Part shown: piece by piece, positions 1-9,594 of the stretch
Layout: each line of letters begins with the position of its first letter
Position numbering within the stretch: the first letter of the stretch is position 1
Assembly (NCBI RefSeq): GCF_000611645.1
Contig: NW_014013332.1
Location: 1-26,767, forward strand
DNA length: 26,767 nt
Reading direction: 5' to 3'
DNA from: Monoraphidium neglectum
Taxonomy: Eukaryota; Chlorophyta; Chlorophyceae; Sphaeropleales; Selenastraceae
Translations under genes and position numbers: made by a program
Notes under the pieces: model-generated
The model's input: only the letters and a program-made list of their open reading frames with translations
The model's database searches: none
What the model was told of the DNA's origin: nothing

Positions 1-22
1 CCCCCGCACCCCGTGTCCCCAG

Positions 23-1130
23 GACATCAACGACCTGGTGGGCCACAGGAACGTGAAGCTGTTCGTCACACACGCGGGCTGCCACTCGGCCTATGAGGCC
101 GTGTTTCACGGCAAGGTGGGGGCTGAAACCGGCCATGTGCAGCCTGCGCGGTGGGGCGGCTTGACGCTGTGCTGACCGTGCGCCCGCTGCAGGCCTGCAG
201 ATTGCATGTACCGCGCAGGGTGCTGTCCTGCTTGTTGCACGCTGCAACCCCGCGCTGCTCACCTCCCACCCTCCCTGCCCCCCCCCCACCTGCTGCTGCA
301 GCCGGTTGTCGGTGTGCCCTTCCAGTTTGAGCAGCAGGTGATGTCTGCTACCAACTCCCCTGCGGCCCGCTTGTGGCTTGCCACCTGATACGCCACTGTC
401 AAGTACGGCTGCACCGGCTTGCGCGCACGTCGGCACAATTACCCATGTGACGCCACATGACGGGCACAGCCCCTCACGCCCTGGCAATGTGCCATGTGTC
501 GATTGCAGCCCAATTCACCTTCCCACCGCAACCTGCACCCCTCAGATCAATGCAATGCGCCTGCAGGCCCTGGGCATGGGCAGAGTCAGCTCCCAGGCGC
601 CATCAAGCCGCCGCCAGGGGGAGACGTACACCCACCAGGCGTTGGGGGCCCTCATGCAGCAGGCAAGGGTGCCGCCGGGCTGTTGGCCAGGGCGCATCAC
701 AAATGTTTGCGAAGGGGGGCGGGCGGCAAAGTCGTGCTGTACTCGAAGCTCCATTCGTGGTGCCGCATGCCCCTGAATGCCCAAGCGAGTACGGTGCAAA
801 CAGTGCATTGCGTCCATTCAGAAAATAATGCGTTTTTGCGGCATGCTGGCGTTCGAGCTGCCTCACCCCCCCCCCCTTGAATCCCCTCGCTGGCTGCAGG
901 TCATGAGCGACCCCTCCTACTCCGCTGCCGGCGCGCGCATCAGTGCAGCAGCGCGGCTGCGGGCGGCGCTGCGGCCGCCCCTGGAGCTGGCCGTGCAGGA
1001 GGTGGAGATGGCCCTGACCCACAGGGACTACGGCCGCTGGCGGCCCTACAGCGTGGACGGCGGACGGGGGCACGGGCGCGGCGCCGACCTCGACAGCGGT
1101 GCTCCGCTGTCCTCACACCCAGAGCTCTGA
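23..1130 (+). CDS. UDP-glycosyltransferase, C-terminal part (5' end outside window)
   Basis: Four exons keep one frame: 23-115, 302-337, 546-662 and 900-1130 (stop TGA), giving 158 residues. The window opens in the preceding intron, whose acceptor CAG is at 20-22. Exon 1 encodes a core resembling the GT1/UGT nucleotide-sugar binding signature: HRNVKLFVTHAG, then SAYEAVFHGK. Exon 2 continues it with PVVGVPFQFEQQ, and exon 3 with INAMRLQALGMG. The last exon has VMSDPSYSAAG, the usual helix after the sugar-nucleotide site. Family members transfer a sugar from a UDP-sugar to a lipid, sterol or other small acceptor. The acceptor-binding N-terminal domain lies upstream, so the substrate cannot be inferred. 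The C-terminal membrane anchor of animal UGTs is not seen; the protein ends in a Gly/Arg/Ser-rich tail. Exon 2 is only 36 bases. The intron between exons 3 and 4 uses GC instead of GT. Family call is confident; subfamily is not. Confidence 0.85.
663..899 (+). other. GC-AG intron in the glycosyltransferase gene
   Basis: The exon ends ...CAGCAG and is followed by GCAAGG, which matches the GC-type donor consensus. The acceptor is CTGCAG at 894-899. Splicing here joins ALGALMQQ to VMSDPSYSAAG in phase 0, as expected from the family. An earlier GT (AGA/GTCAGC, near 585) would also be in phase but would delete about 26 residues, including the helix before VMSDPSY. Confidence 0.65.
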
Positions 1131-2987
1131 ACCGCCTTGTGCTGATGCGTGGGCTCGTCATTGCACAGCGTGTGTGTGCGGATTCCGCCCCTGAATCGGC
1201 GACGTGGCCAGGAACGCATTGGGGTATTTATCTTGGGACGACTTGCTGCGGTGGCACGTGTGCAGCTGCGTGCTGTGAAGTTGGAGTTCATGCCAATTGG
1301 CGCTGGCACGCAAGTTGAGCATCGTCGCCCTTTGCAAACTTGTTTGCAAATGTCTTGCTGCCTTACACCTCGGCCCAACCCGCCGACCGTCAGGCCCATG
1401 CATCGATGGTGTGCACTGCGAGGGTCGCTTGGACAATCCTGGCTGCTTCCCTGGGAGTAGCATTAAGCTTGTGGCTGGAAAGATGGATGATGGATGGGGG
1501 TGGGGAGCCTCTGGCAAACATGACATTCCCAATGACAAGCGTAATGTACCACACGCCACAGGAAGACACCATTGTGCGCCGAGTGCCACGACCCCCTGGC
1601 CAGTAGAGCCTGCCGAAGTCGTCAGAGAAATTAACAGTGCGCAAATGAAGCAACACTGACGAAGCGCTGGCATGCCTTTCATTCACTACTTGACTTCCCA
1701 GTACCTACAGAGACGAGGATAGCGCCAGCAGCCCTGCAATGTGAAGGCGGTTGGCTGCAGTTTGCTGGGAGTGACAGTGAGGGGAAATTAGTGTCAAGGG
1801 AAGATTTCTCATGCTGATGGGTGTAGCCAGGGCCCTTGCAAAGACTGACCTCGCAAGAAGCGCTTTGATGTGGCCACCTGGGCGCTGCAGCACCGCCATC
1901 AACAGCCGCCAACGCTCTTTGCCTCATGCTGGCCCTGGCCCCCATATCCAGCGAACAAAACACATGCGCATACACGTGATGAGCACTGCAGAATATTTAC
2001 ACCCTGAGGCTAGCCTGCTCAGAAGGAAAGCGCAAGACATACCAAAAGGACCGCCGGTGCTGTTGCACTGTATGGTTTTGTGGATCGTGGAGGCGAATGA
2101 TCCTGCAGGAACATTCCGCTGGGGCAGTGGTGGTGACGGCAAAGCGGGCAAGATGAGGCGGTGCGATAACCGCTTTTGAAACACGCCAGATAAAAAGTGC
2201 GGGCAAGGCGAGGGAGTGACCCAGACGTGCGCGCCGATGGGGGATGTGGCAGATGCGGCACCGCTGATACAAAGAAGGGCCCCTGCCAGCAGGCGCGCGA
2301 TTTCGTGGGCTGGCTCAAGACATCGAGTGATGTTGGCTAGTGCGCTCCTGGCTAGCAAAGCTCAGGCGCAGCTGCTGGGAATCAATGGCGGGGAGGATGG
2401 CGGGTGATACGGGTGGCCCCGTGCACTTGTCATGCGCGGGTAAAAATGTGTGAAGAATGAGGAGGGGCGCCACACGGGAGATGATTGCTCTAGTGCAGCG
2501 TGCGTCCCGAACTTGGGCGCGCCCACATACCCTTGTGGCAAACAATGTGGCGAGGATGACCCCTGACGGGTCCTGCCGGCGGGACAGCACTTCAGCAATA
2601 GGCATGCCATACGCAAGCACAGGCATACGAGGGGAGGCAAGTCAAGGCGCCAGATGCTCGATCAACAGCTGCAAGTGTTCATGTGACGACAGCAGGGATA
2701 TGTGCGGCGTAGCCATGGGGCAGCTTCGCAGCCACATGCGGAACCGCACGAGGCAGGCAGGCAGGGTATCAACTCTTGATGCGCAACACGACAAGCATGC
2801 AGGCGAGCACAGGCGTGCGCTCCACAGGTACTGAGGGCGAGCGCATCGGTCAGCGCGGCGCCCTGCCGCCACGGCATGCCCCCTGAGCGCCGAGCGGCGC
2901 TAGTGCCAAAGCCACGTACGCCCTGCTGTCCGACAACCCCACTGGCACTGAGCTGCCAATGACAGGACCCTGACACCAGCCGTGAGC
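1131..2987. other. Intergenic region, no confident gene
   Basis: This stretch separates the 3' ends of two converging genes, the glycosyltransferase (+) and the Gln-rich protein (-). Open frames up to about 170 codons occur on both strands, but they overlap each other, have no recognisable motif and show no consistent splice structure. It presumably holds both 3' untranslated regions. A TTACA at about 1997-2001 reads TGTAA on the - strand, the green-algal polyadenylation signal. It lies nearly 1 kb beyond the - strand stop, so it is only a weak candidate. Confidence 0.5.
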
Positions 2988-2989
2988 TC

Positions 2990-3036
<47 letters not shown>

Positions 3037-6000
3037 GGCTGCTGCTGCGGCTGCTGTGGCGGCAGCGGCGGAAGGGGAGCCAGCGGCGACTGCTGCTGCT
3101 GCTGTGGTGGCGGTGGCGGTGGTGGCACCTCGTAGCTCCACTGAGTCACCTGCGCCTCAGGATCGCCCTGCCAGTGGCCCATGGGGCCTGACGCAGGCAC
3201 CTGACCGCCGAACGCGCTGAGGGCGTCGACCGCTGCCGCCATGGCCACCAGATGCTGCTGCTGCTGCTGATGCTGCTGCTGCTGTTCCTCCAGCTGCTGC
3301 TGGTGCTGCTGTTGCAATTGATGCTGCTGTTGTTGCTGTTGCTGCTGCTGTTGCACCACAGCAGCAGCCTGCGCTACGGCCACAGCCGCTGCTGCCTGCT
3401 GCTGCGCAGCAACTGCTGCGTGCGCCTGCACAGCCTGCTGCTGGTAGTGCTGCTGCACTGCCGCAGCTGCAGCTGCGGCCGCCACCATCTGCTCCACGTG
3501 CTGCTGCGCATGGGCGTGTGCCTGCGCCTGCTGCACCTGCGCCTGCAGCTGCTGCGTGGCAGCGTGCATGCCCTGCTGGCCTGCCGCCACGGCCGCAATG
3601 CCTGCTATGGGAGCGTCGCCGGCCGGGCCGCCCGCAGGCCATTCTGCAACCGAGGTGAGTCCGGCCAGCGCTGCGGCTGACGGCACGCGCGACATGGATG
3701 GCACAGACTGCAGCGATGGCTGCAGTGAGGGTGCCGCCTGCAGTGACGGCTGGGGCGCGAGCAGCATGGGCATGACCATGGGGCCGCCGCCGGCCGATGA
3801 GATGCCGATGCTGGACGCGATGGCGTGGTAAGCTGATTCGGCGGCGCTTGGCACCAGCGGCGCTGGCGGGGTCCCCTGCACCGCAGCCGCAAGCGTGGCG
3901 GCCATGGGACCAGGCAGGGAGGAGACCGAGGCGAGGTGGCTTGTGGCCAGTGGGCCAGACCCTGGGGCCATGGACATGCCGGGGGTTGGCGCCAGCGGAG
4001 GCGCTGGCGCGGACATTGGTCCTGCTTGTGGCTGCTGCTGCAGCAGCTGGGCTGCTATGAGAGCCGAGGGCAGCTGCTGATGGGAGGCCATGGGGCCCAC
4101 GGAGGCCAAAGGGGCAGGGGGCGCAGTAGGCACGGCCGCTGGAGCGCTCAGGCCAGAGAGCAGCTGCAGCAGCTGCGTCTCCGCACCTGGCGTCTGCGGC
4201 TGCTGTGCTTGTTGCTGTGCCTGCTGTTGAGCCTGCTGCTGCGCGTGCTGCTGCGCCTGCTGTACCTGCTGTTGCAGGTGCACCTGCTGCTGCACTTGCT
4301 GCGCCTGGTGTTGCTGCTGGACAGCATGCGCCTGTGCCGCCATCGCAGCCACCTGCTGGTGGGCGATTGCATGGGCGCCCTGCATCGCAAGGGCAGGTAG
4401 CTGCTGCTGGAGCAGCTGCAGCTGCTGCGCCTGCTGTTGAGCTTGTTGCTGTTCAGCTTGCTGCTGTTGAGCTTGCTGCTGCACCTGCTGCTGCACCTGC
4501 TGCTGCACCTGCTGCTGCACCTGCTGCTGTTGCTGCTGTGCTAGCAGCTGCGCCATAAGTGAGACCAGATCGCTCGAGGGTGCCGGCTGCTGCTGCAGCG
4601 GTGCCTGCTGGGTCTGAAGGTGCTGCGCCCACGCCTGCGCGGCCGCATTTTGGTTGGCAGCCTGCTGTGCCCCCGCTGCATCTAGCAGGGCGGCGAGCAC
4701 ATTTGTGTTCGCGTGCGCCAGCGCGGGCACAGAAGCCGCCGCCTGGGGGCCGTGTGCTGCCACTATGCCAGCCAGCTGGGCCAGGGCCTGCTGATGCTGC
4801 TGTTGTTGCTGCTGCACGGCTGCCTGCTGAGCTGCCTGTGCCTGCAGCGCAGCGTCAATCACGGCCGCGGCAGCGGGCTGCGGCAGCAGCACCTGCTGCT
4901 GGACTGCCTGCTGCTGGAGCATGGCTTGTTGCGCCATAGCCTGCTGTGCTGCCGCCTGCTGCTGCGCTGCCGCCTGCTGCTGCGCTGCCGCCTGCTGCTG
5001 CGCTGCCGCCTGCTGCTGCGCTGCGGCCTGTTGCTGCGGTGCCGCGTGCTGCTGCGCTGCCGCATGTTTAATTTCCTGCTGCTGCTGCAGCTGCTGGGCT
5101 TGCTGCTGCGCGATTGCCGCCGCGGCCTGGCGCGCGGTTGCGCCCTGCCTCTCCGCCAACATCCGCGCGTACCGCTCTGCGAGCCCCTTCATCAGCTGCC
5201 CGCTCAGCGCCGCCGCACTCGCGCCTGCTGCACGCTCTGCCGCAGAGCTGCTGCTGTGCAGCTCCGCCGCGTCTTCACTCATGGCCGCCAGGTTATGGAG
5301 GAACGCCGCGAAAGTCTCGGACGTGCTGCGGCCGCTCTCATGCAGCGCAGCAGACAGGTCCGGGCCGTCCTCGGAGTGGAAGCCCAGTAGACGCTGCAGC
5401 ACCTCGACGCCTGAGCCGCCAGTGCTGTCGGAGCCGCCGCCACAGAGCGTCGCGATGACGCGTGCCGCTACGGCATCGGTGGGCGGTGGGCGGGGACCGG
5501 GTGCGACCGCCGACGCCAGGGGGGAGCTTGTGGCAAGACCTGGGCCGGCCTGGGTGCCTGGCAATGAAGCGAGGGTGCACAGGGTGTAAATTCAGTGGAC
5601 ATCGTGGGGATTGCAGTGGTGCACGTTCGGAGGTGAGTGGTCACCTGTTCGCGCTCAACAGGCCGAGGCCTCCAAGCCCGCCGCCACCTGCGTGCTGCTC
5701 ACCCGTTCCGGTCGCTGGAGGCGTGCTGCCCAGTGCCCCGCCGCGCGCAGCGGCGCGCCCTGTCTTGATGGGCTGAAGCGCCGGCGGTGGCTCCAGGGGC
5801 TCGCCACCCTCCGCCGCGCCCTGCCCCTGGGCGGCCAGCGGTGATGTCGCCCCTGACGTGCTCGGCAAAGCCCCACCCAGGGCTGCCTGCGGCGCCAGCG
5901 CGGCTGACCGGTTGGCAGCGGCGGCCGGCGCAGCACCCTTGACACGCGGCACGACACTGCTGGGGGGCAAGCCCGAGGGCAGGTTCGCCAGCGCCGCCAT

Positions 6001-6978
6001 AACCGCCGCGGCCGCCGCAGGCACGGCCGCCTCGCCGGACTCGCTGCCTGCGCCGGCGGCCGCCGCGTTGCTGGCAGGCGTGCCTGCAATCGGCGTCCCT
6101 GTGGCGAGGGGCGTGTCACCCCCGGCCTGCGACTCTGCCACCACAGACGCAGCAGCGGACGGCGCGCCCGACGCTGATGTAGAGGCCAGCACAGGCAGCC
6201 CTTTGATGCTGCCAGCACTGCGCACCAGCGCCGCGGCGATGGTTGATGCCGCGTCGACGGGGAGGTGCTGCGCGGCGGTGGCGGCCGCAACGGCATGCAG
6301 CGCGTTGGAAAGCGCTGCCGCCTGCTCTGCCGCCTCCGATGCGGCCGCCGCGACCGCTTCGGCGTCGAGCTCCGACTGGGAGGCACTGCCCGTTGCTAGT
6401 GCAGCAAATTCCAGGCCCGGCGCATGCGGCAGCCGAACCCGCTGCTGCACAGGAGACGAGATCGGCGGCGCTGCCGCCGGCAGGGGCACAGCGGCGCTTG
6501 AAAATGGCGTGCCCGTGGGCATTGCGGCGCCCACCGCAGCAGTGGGTGGCATGGCGTCAGTGGCAGCTGCACTGGCATCCTCCCCGTGAAGGGATGCGGA
6601 GGCGCCAGTGGCAGGCCTGTAGGCCGTTGCCGAGTCGTGTGAGGCGCGCCCCGAGCGAGGCTGCGGTGGCGGCAGCCCTGTGTGCTGATCGCAGCTGGCC
6701 TTTGCATCAAGTTCGCTGACGAGCTCGCCAGCAATCAGGGCGTCCTGCTGCTGTGTGCCCTGCGGCCTCAGGTGCTGCAGCACCGACTGCAGGTGCTCCT
6801 CTGTCAACTGAGGCGACTCGCCGACCTTCATCAGCAGCCGTGCCCCGTCGCCCGTCAACCCTGTCACTAGCTCGCTATCGCCGCTGACCCCGCCTGTGGA
6901 AGCAGGCGTCACCAGCCCATCAGCGGATGCCTGGTCAGCACCCCGATCGGCGTCGCGGCTAGCAGTGCCCGGGTCCAT
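2988..6978 (-). CDS. Gln/Ala-rich low-complexity protein, function unknown
   Basis: Two large - strand open frames lie end to end and read best as one spliced gene. Exon 1 starts at ATG 6978 (MDPGTASRDADRG), the first Met of its frame, and runs to about 5688. Exon 2 runs from about 5557 to the stop at 2990-2988. The second frame has no ATG near its beginning, but has an acceptor TTGCCAG there. Joining GCAG/GTGGCG (5688) to CCAG/GCACC (5557) keeps phase and gives about 1286 residues. A donor at the end of the first frame (AACAG/GTGACC) is an alternative, so this junction is uncertain. Residues 1-430 are Ala/Ser/Pro/Gly-rich. About 456-573 are less repetitive and probably helical, including EVLQRLLGFHSEDG and LMKGLAERYARMLAERQG. 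From about 573 to the end the chain is mostly Gln and Ala, with QWSYEVPPPPPPP near the C terminus. It ends in 15 Gln directly before the stop. No family recognised; a transcriptional or RNA-binding scaffold is a guess from composition. Confidence 0.65.
2991..3035 (-). repeat. (CTG)15 tract encoding C-terminal polyglutamine
   Basis: Fifteen uninterrupted CTG triplets, CAG on the coding strand, lie directly against the TGA stop of the - strand Gln-rich gene, so the protein ends in 15 glutamines. Further imperfect CTG-rich blocks follow up to about 3060. Confidence 0.95.
4432..4535 (-). repeat. 12-base tandem array encoding QQQV/QQQA units
   Basis: The + strand reads repeated CACCTGCTGCTG units, about four near-identical copies at the high-coordinate end, grading into TTGAGCTTGCTGCTG variants. 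The encoded protein alternates three glutamines with one valine or alanine. It lies inside the - strand Gln-rich gene. Confidence 0.85.
4951..5063 (-). repeat. 18-base tandem array encoding AAAQQQ units
   Basis: Near-identical 18-base units of the form GCCGCCTGCTGCTGCGCT (with phase shifts) are repeated about five to six times. They encode (AAAQQQ)n in the Gln-rich gene. The copies are almost perfect at 4951-5030 and degrade at both ends, as expected from recent slippage or unequal exchange. Confidence 0.85.
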
Positions 6979-8224
6979 GTCGCGCCTGTGTGCGCCCGTG
7001 CGCCCCCGCCGGGCCACGTGCGATCTGCAAGCGTGACCGGCCACGATCGTTGCCGAGATTGTGTTACAACAGCGTGGAAGGTCAGTATGCGCGCCACCCA
7101 CACCTCCACAGGCGTCTGCAGAGCCAGCGTGTTTCCCCGCTCTGCGTCCCGCGCACCTGCTCGGGCCCCAGCTGCCCACCAGCTCGCTCAGCACTGTGTC
7201 AGGTCTTTCACAGCCTCTCCAACCCGACCGAGGTAAGGACTGCGAGAACAAGCTAGTGCTGCAAGCGAAAGGGCCGTGTGGCCTGAATGTGACACTGTCA
7301 TGTCCAGCACAGGCGCTATAAGCGACTCAAACGATGAAGCAATAATCACGGTCAGGACGCCGCAGCACAGCTTGTGGGGTGTCAGGAGACGCTTCGAGTG
7401 ACCCACTCGCGCACCTGCCGCCGCCTGCGCGCACCCACCAAGGGATAGGGTGTGTCGCACGGCCTGCTCTTGCTCATGCATGACGCAGCTATGCAGGCCC
7501 TGTGTTGCTTTGCCTCCCAGGTTGCTCGCATGTTTTGGTCCTGCTGCAGGTGATGGTTCCCCCCAAATCGCAAGCGTGTCGTTCGAATCAGCATGCTCAA
7601 TGCCACCTGCAACGAACCGGGCTGCAGGCCTCAGATATGGCATGCCCAGCAAGAGTTGCGGCGTTGGGGTGCACGCACGCCACCCATAACATGGGTATGC
7701 TGTGCACAGGGTCACAATCTCCCTACAGACCTGCTTTCCCACAAACAATACATCATCAGCCCCAAGGCTGTGGGTGCATGTGGCGGGTGGGACCTGGCGC
7801 CATCACCCATCTGTGGCGTCCTGCACATTTGCCAATCCAAACATGAAACCATGCATGCAGAAATCGAGTACAATGAAAACCATGCAGGCGCCTGTCAAGG
7901 GTCAATACCTGGTATTGTGGTCAAGCATGGGCGATGGCGTTTCAAGCACGTCGTTCAATGTCATGCAAGATAGCAAAGCCACCATTATAAAAGTAATTCG
8001 GCGATAGAGCTCAGGGATCCGTTCTGCCGGGCACCTGCCCTCAAGACCAACGGATCAGCTGGGCTTCAGCATACTACTTTTGCAGGCCAATAACAACGCA
8101 AAATTTGATGTATGCTACTGATCCGCTGATGAAAGGGTGCTGAGTGCGGCCTGCACAGCAAGTGCGCAGGTGGGCACTGCTGCAGCTGTTTGCTGCATTT
8201 GCCAATTTGTGCGTGCCACTGTAG
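6979..8224. other. Divergent intergenic region between two polyQ genes
   Basis: Both flanking genes point away from this stretch, so it should hold two promoters and 5' untranslated regions. The clearest element is a TATA-like box at 7986-7993 on the + strand. The - strand frame stays open upstream of ATG 6978 as far as about 7251 but has no earlier ATG, so I treat 6979-7251 as leader. No RNA gene, repeat or other coding exon was recognised. Confidence 0.5.
7986..7993 (+). promoter_or_regulatory. TATA-like box (TATAAAAG)
   Basis: A perfect TATAAAAG occurs in an otherwise GC-rich divergent intergenic region, 232 bases upstream of the ATG at 8225 of the polyQ/coiled-coil gene. Transcription would start near 8015-8020 if it is used. 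Two short upstream ATG frames (near 8109 and 8128) would then lie in the leader. Confidence 0.35.
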
Positions 8225-8943
8225 ATGAGCGGCCGAGCTGCAGGTCTTCCACAAACACTCCCCTCAGATGTATATCTATACCTACGCGTAGAGACATGGC
8301 CGCCTTGTCATTTGTCGCTGCAGGACGCGATGCATGTTCTCAACAAGCTGCTAAGTGTGCGGCAGCACGCATCGCCGCTGGGCAGCCCAAGGTCGCCGGC
8401 TGTGGCGCAGCCGCTGCTCGCGTCTGAGGCGACGCCCTCGCCGCCTGTCTCGCTCTTGGCCAGGGCCCATGCGGGCTCTGGGAACTCTGCCGCCGGCCAC
8501 ACAATCACGACCCTACTGGTGGGGTCGAGCACTGCGGCAGCGGAGGCGGGAATGGGCGCCTCGCCGGCGAGCTCCCCACGAGGCGGCGTGGGTCCCAGCA
8601 GCCCCTTCAGAGTCAAGCCACTCGACCTATCACAGCTGCAGCGCCCCCGAGGCGGCAGCGCCAGCCGTGGTGCCAGCGCTGTGCAGAGTGCAGCTGTCAC
8701 CCCGCGGGGGACCCGGTATGTGAGCCTAGGCGCATCAGCTGGCGGAGCCACACCATGGCAGGAGGCGGCCGCGGCGCTGCACATCAACCTTGGCTCATCA
8801 GGAGGCGGCGCACCTGATGCAGGTGGTCCGAGCAGCAGCCTGCTCGAGGCATCAGGTGAGGCCGCTGCACCTGACCAGCTGGACAGAGGTAGCCTGCTGC
8901 GGTACCGCATGGCCATGCAGGTACCGCATGGCCTGCAGCAGCC

Positions 8944-9033
<90 letters not shown>

Positions 9034-9543
9034 ACAGTGTAGCGGCGCTGCCGCCCAGCTGCAGTACTCGCGTACTGGAGGTGCGGAGGCTAGTTTGACC
9101 CAGGTTTTCAGTGGCGCTGTGCAGAGCGCCAACCCTTCCAGCGCCGGTGCATCCTCTATTATTCGTCTGGACAGCGATGGGCTTAGGCGTCACCTGCATG
9201 AGCTGCAAATCGATCAGCCACAAAGAGGCAGCACAGTGCCGCTGCGACAGTCGAGTGGAGGCAATGGCACCCTCTGGTCGGGAGGCGGTGCCAAGACTCC
9301 CGGCCGTATTCCCTTTGCCACGACGGGTCAGGGAGCCCAGGTAGACGACCGCGCACGGCCCCCGCCCGCCGGCTGGGCGGTGGCAGGATTGAGGGCACCA
9401 GCCTCAATTCCCGGGACGCCAAGGCGGGCCAAGCAACAGCAGCAGCCGCAGCCGCAGCCGCAGCCGCAGCCGCAGCCGCAGCCGCAGCAGCAGCCGCAGC
9501 AGCAGCCGCAGTCGCAGCAGCAGCCGCAGCCGCCGCATCAGCC

Positions 9544-9594
<51 letters not shown>

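Noticed and set aside
1158..1682. 174-codon - strand frame downstream of the glycosyltransferase
   Set aside because: No recognisable motif, overlapped by equally long frames on both strands, and lies where 3' untranslated sequence is expected.
3000..5560. Long + strand and other-frame open frames opposite the Gln-rich gene
   Set aside because: CAG/CTG repeats stay open in all frames, giving poly-Leu, poly-Ala, poly-Cys or poly-Ser. They are shadows of the repeat and have no independent splice or start signals.
7581..7589. GTTCGAATC, resembling a tRNA T-loop
   Set aside because: The flanking bases cannot form the T stem and no acceptor or anticodon arm is found around it.
7188..7748. 186-codon - strand frame upstream of the Gln-rich gene
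   Set aside because: It has no clear start or splice link to the gene's frame and no recognisable motif; treated as promoter or leader sequence.
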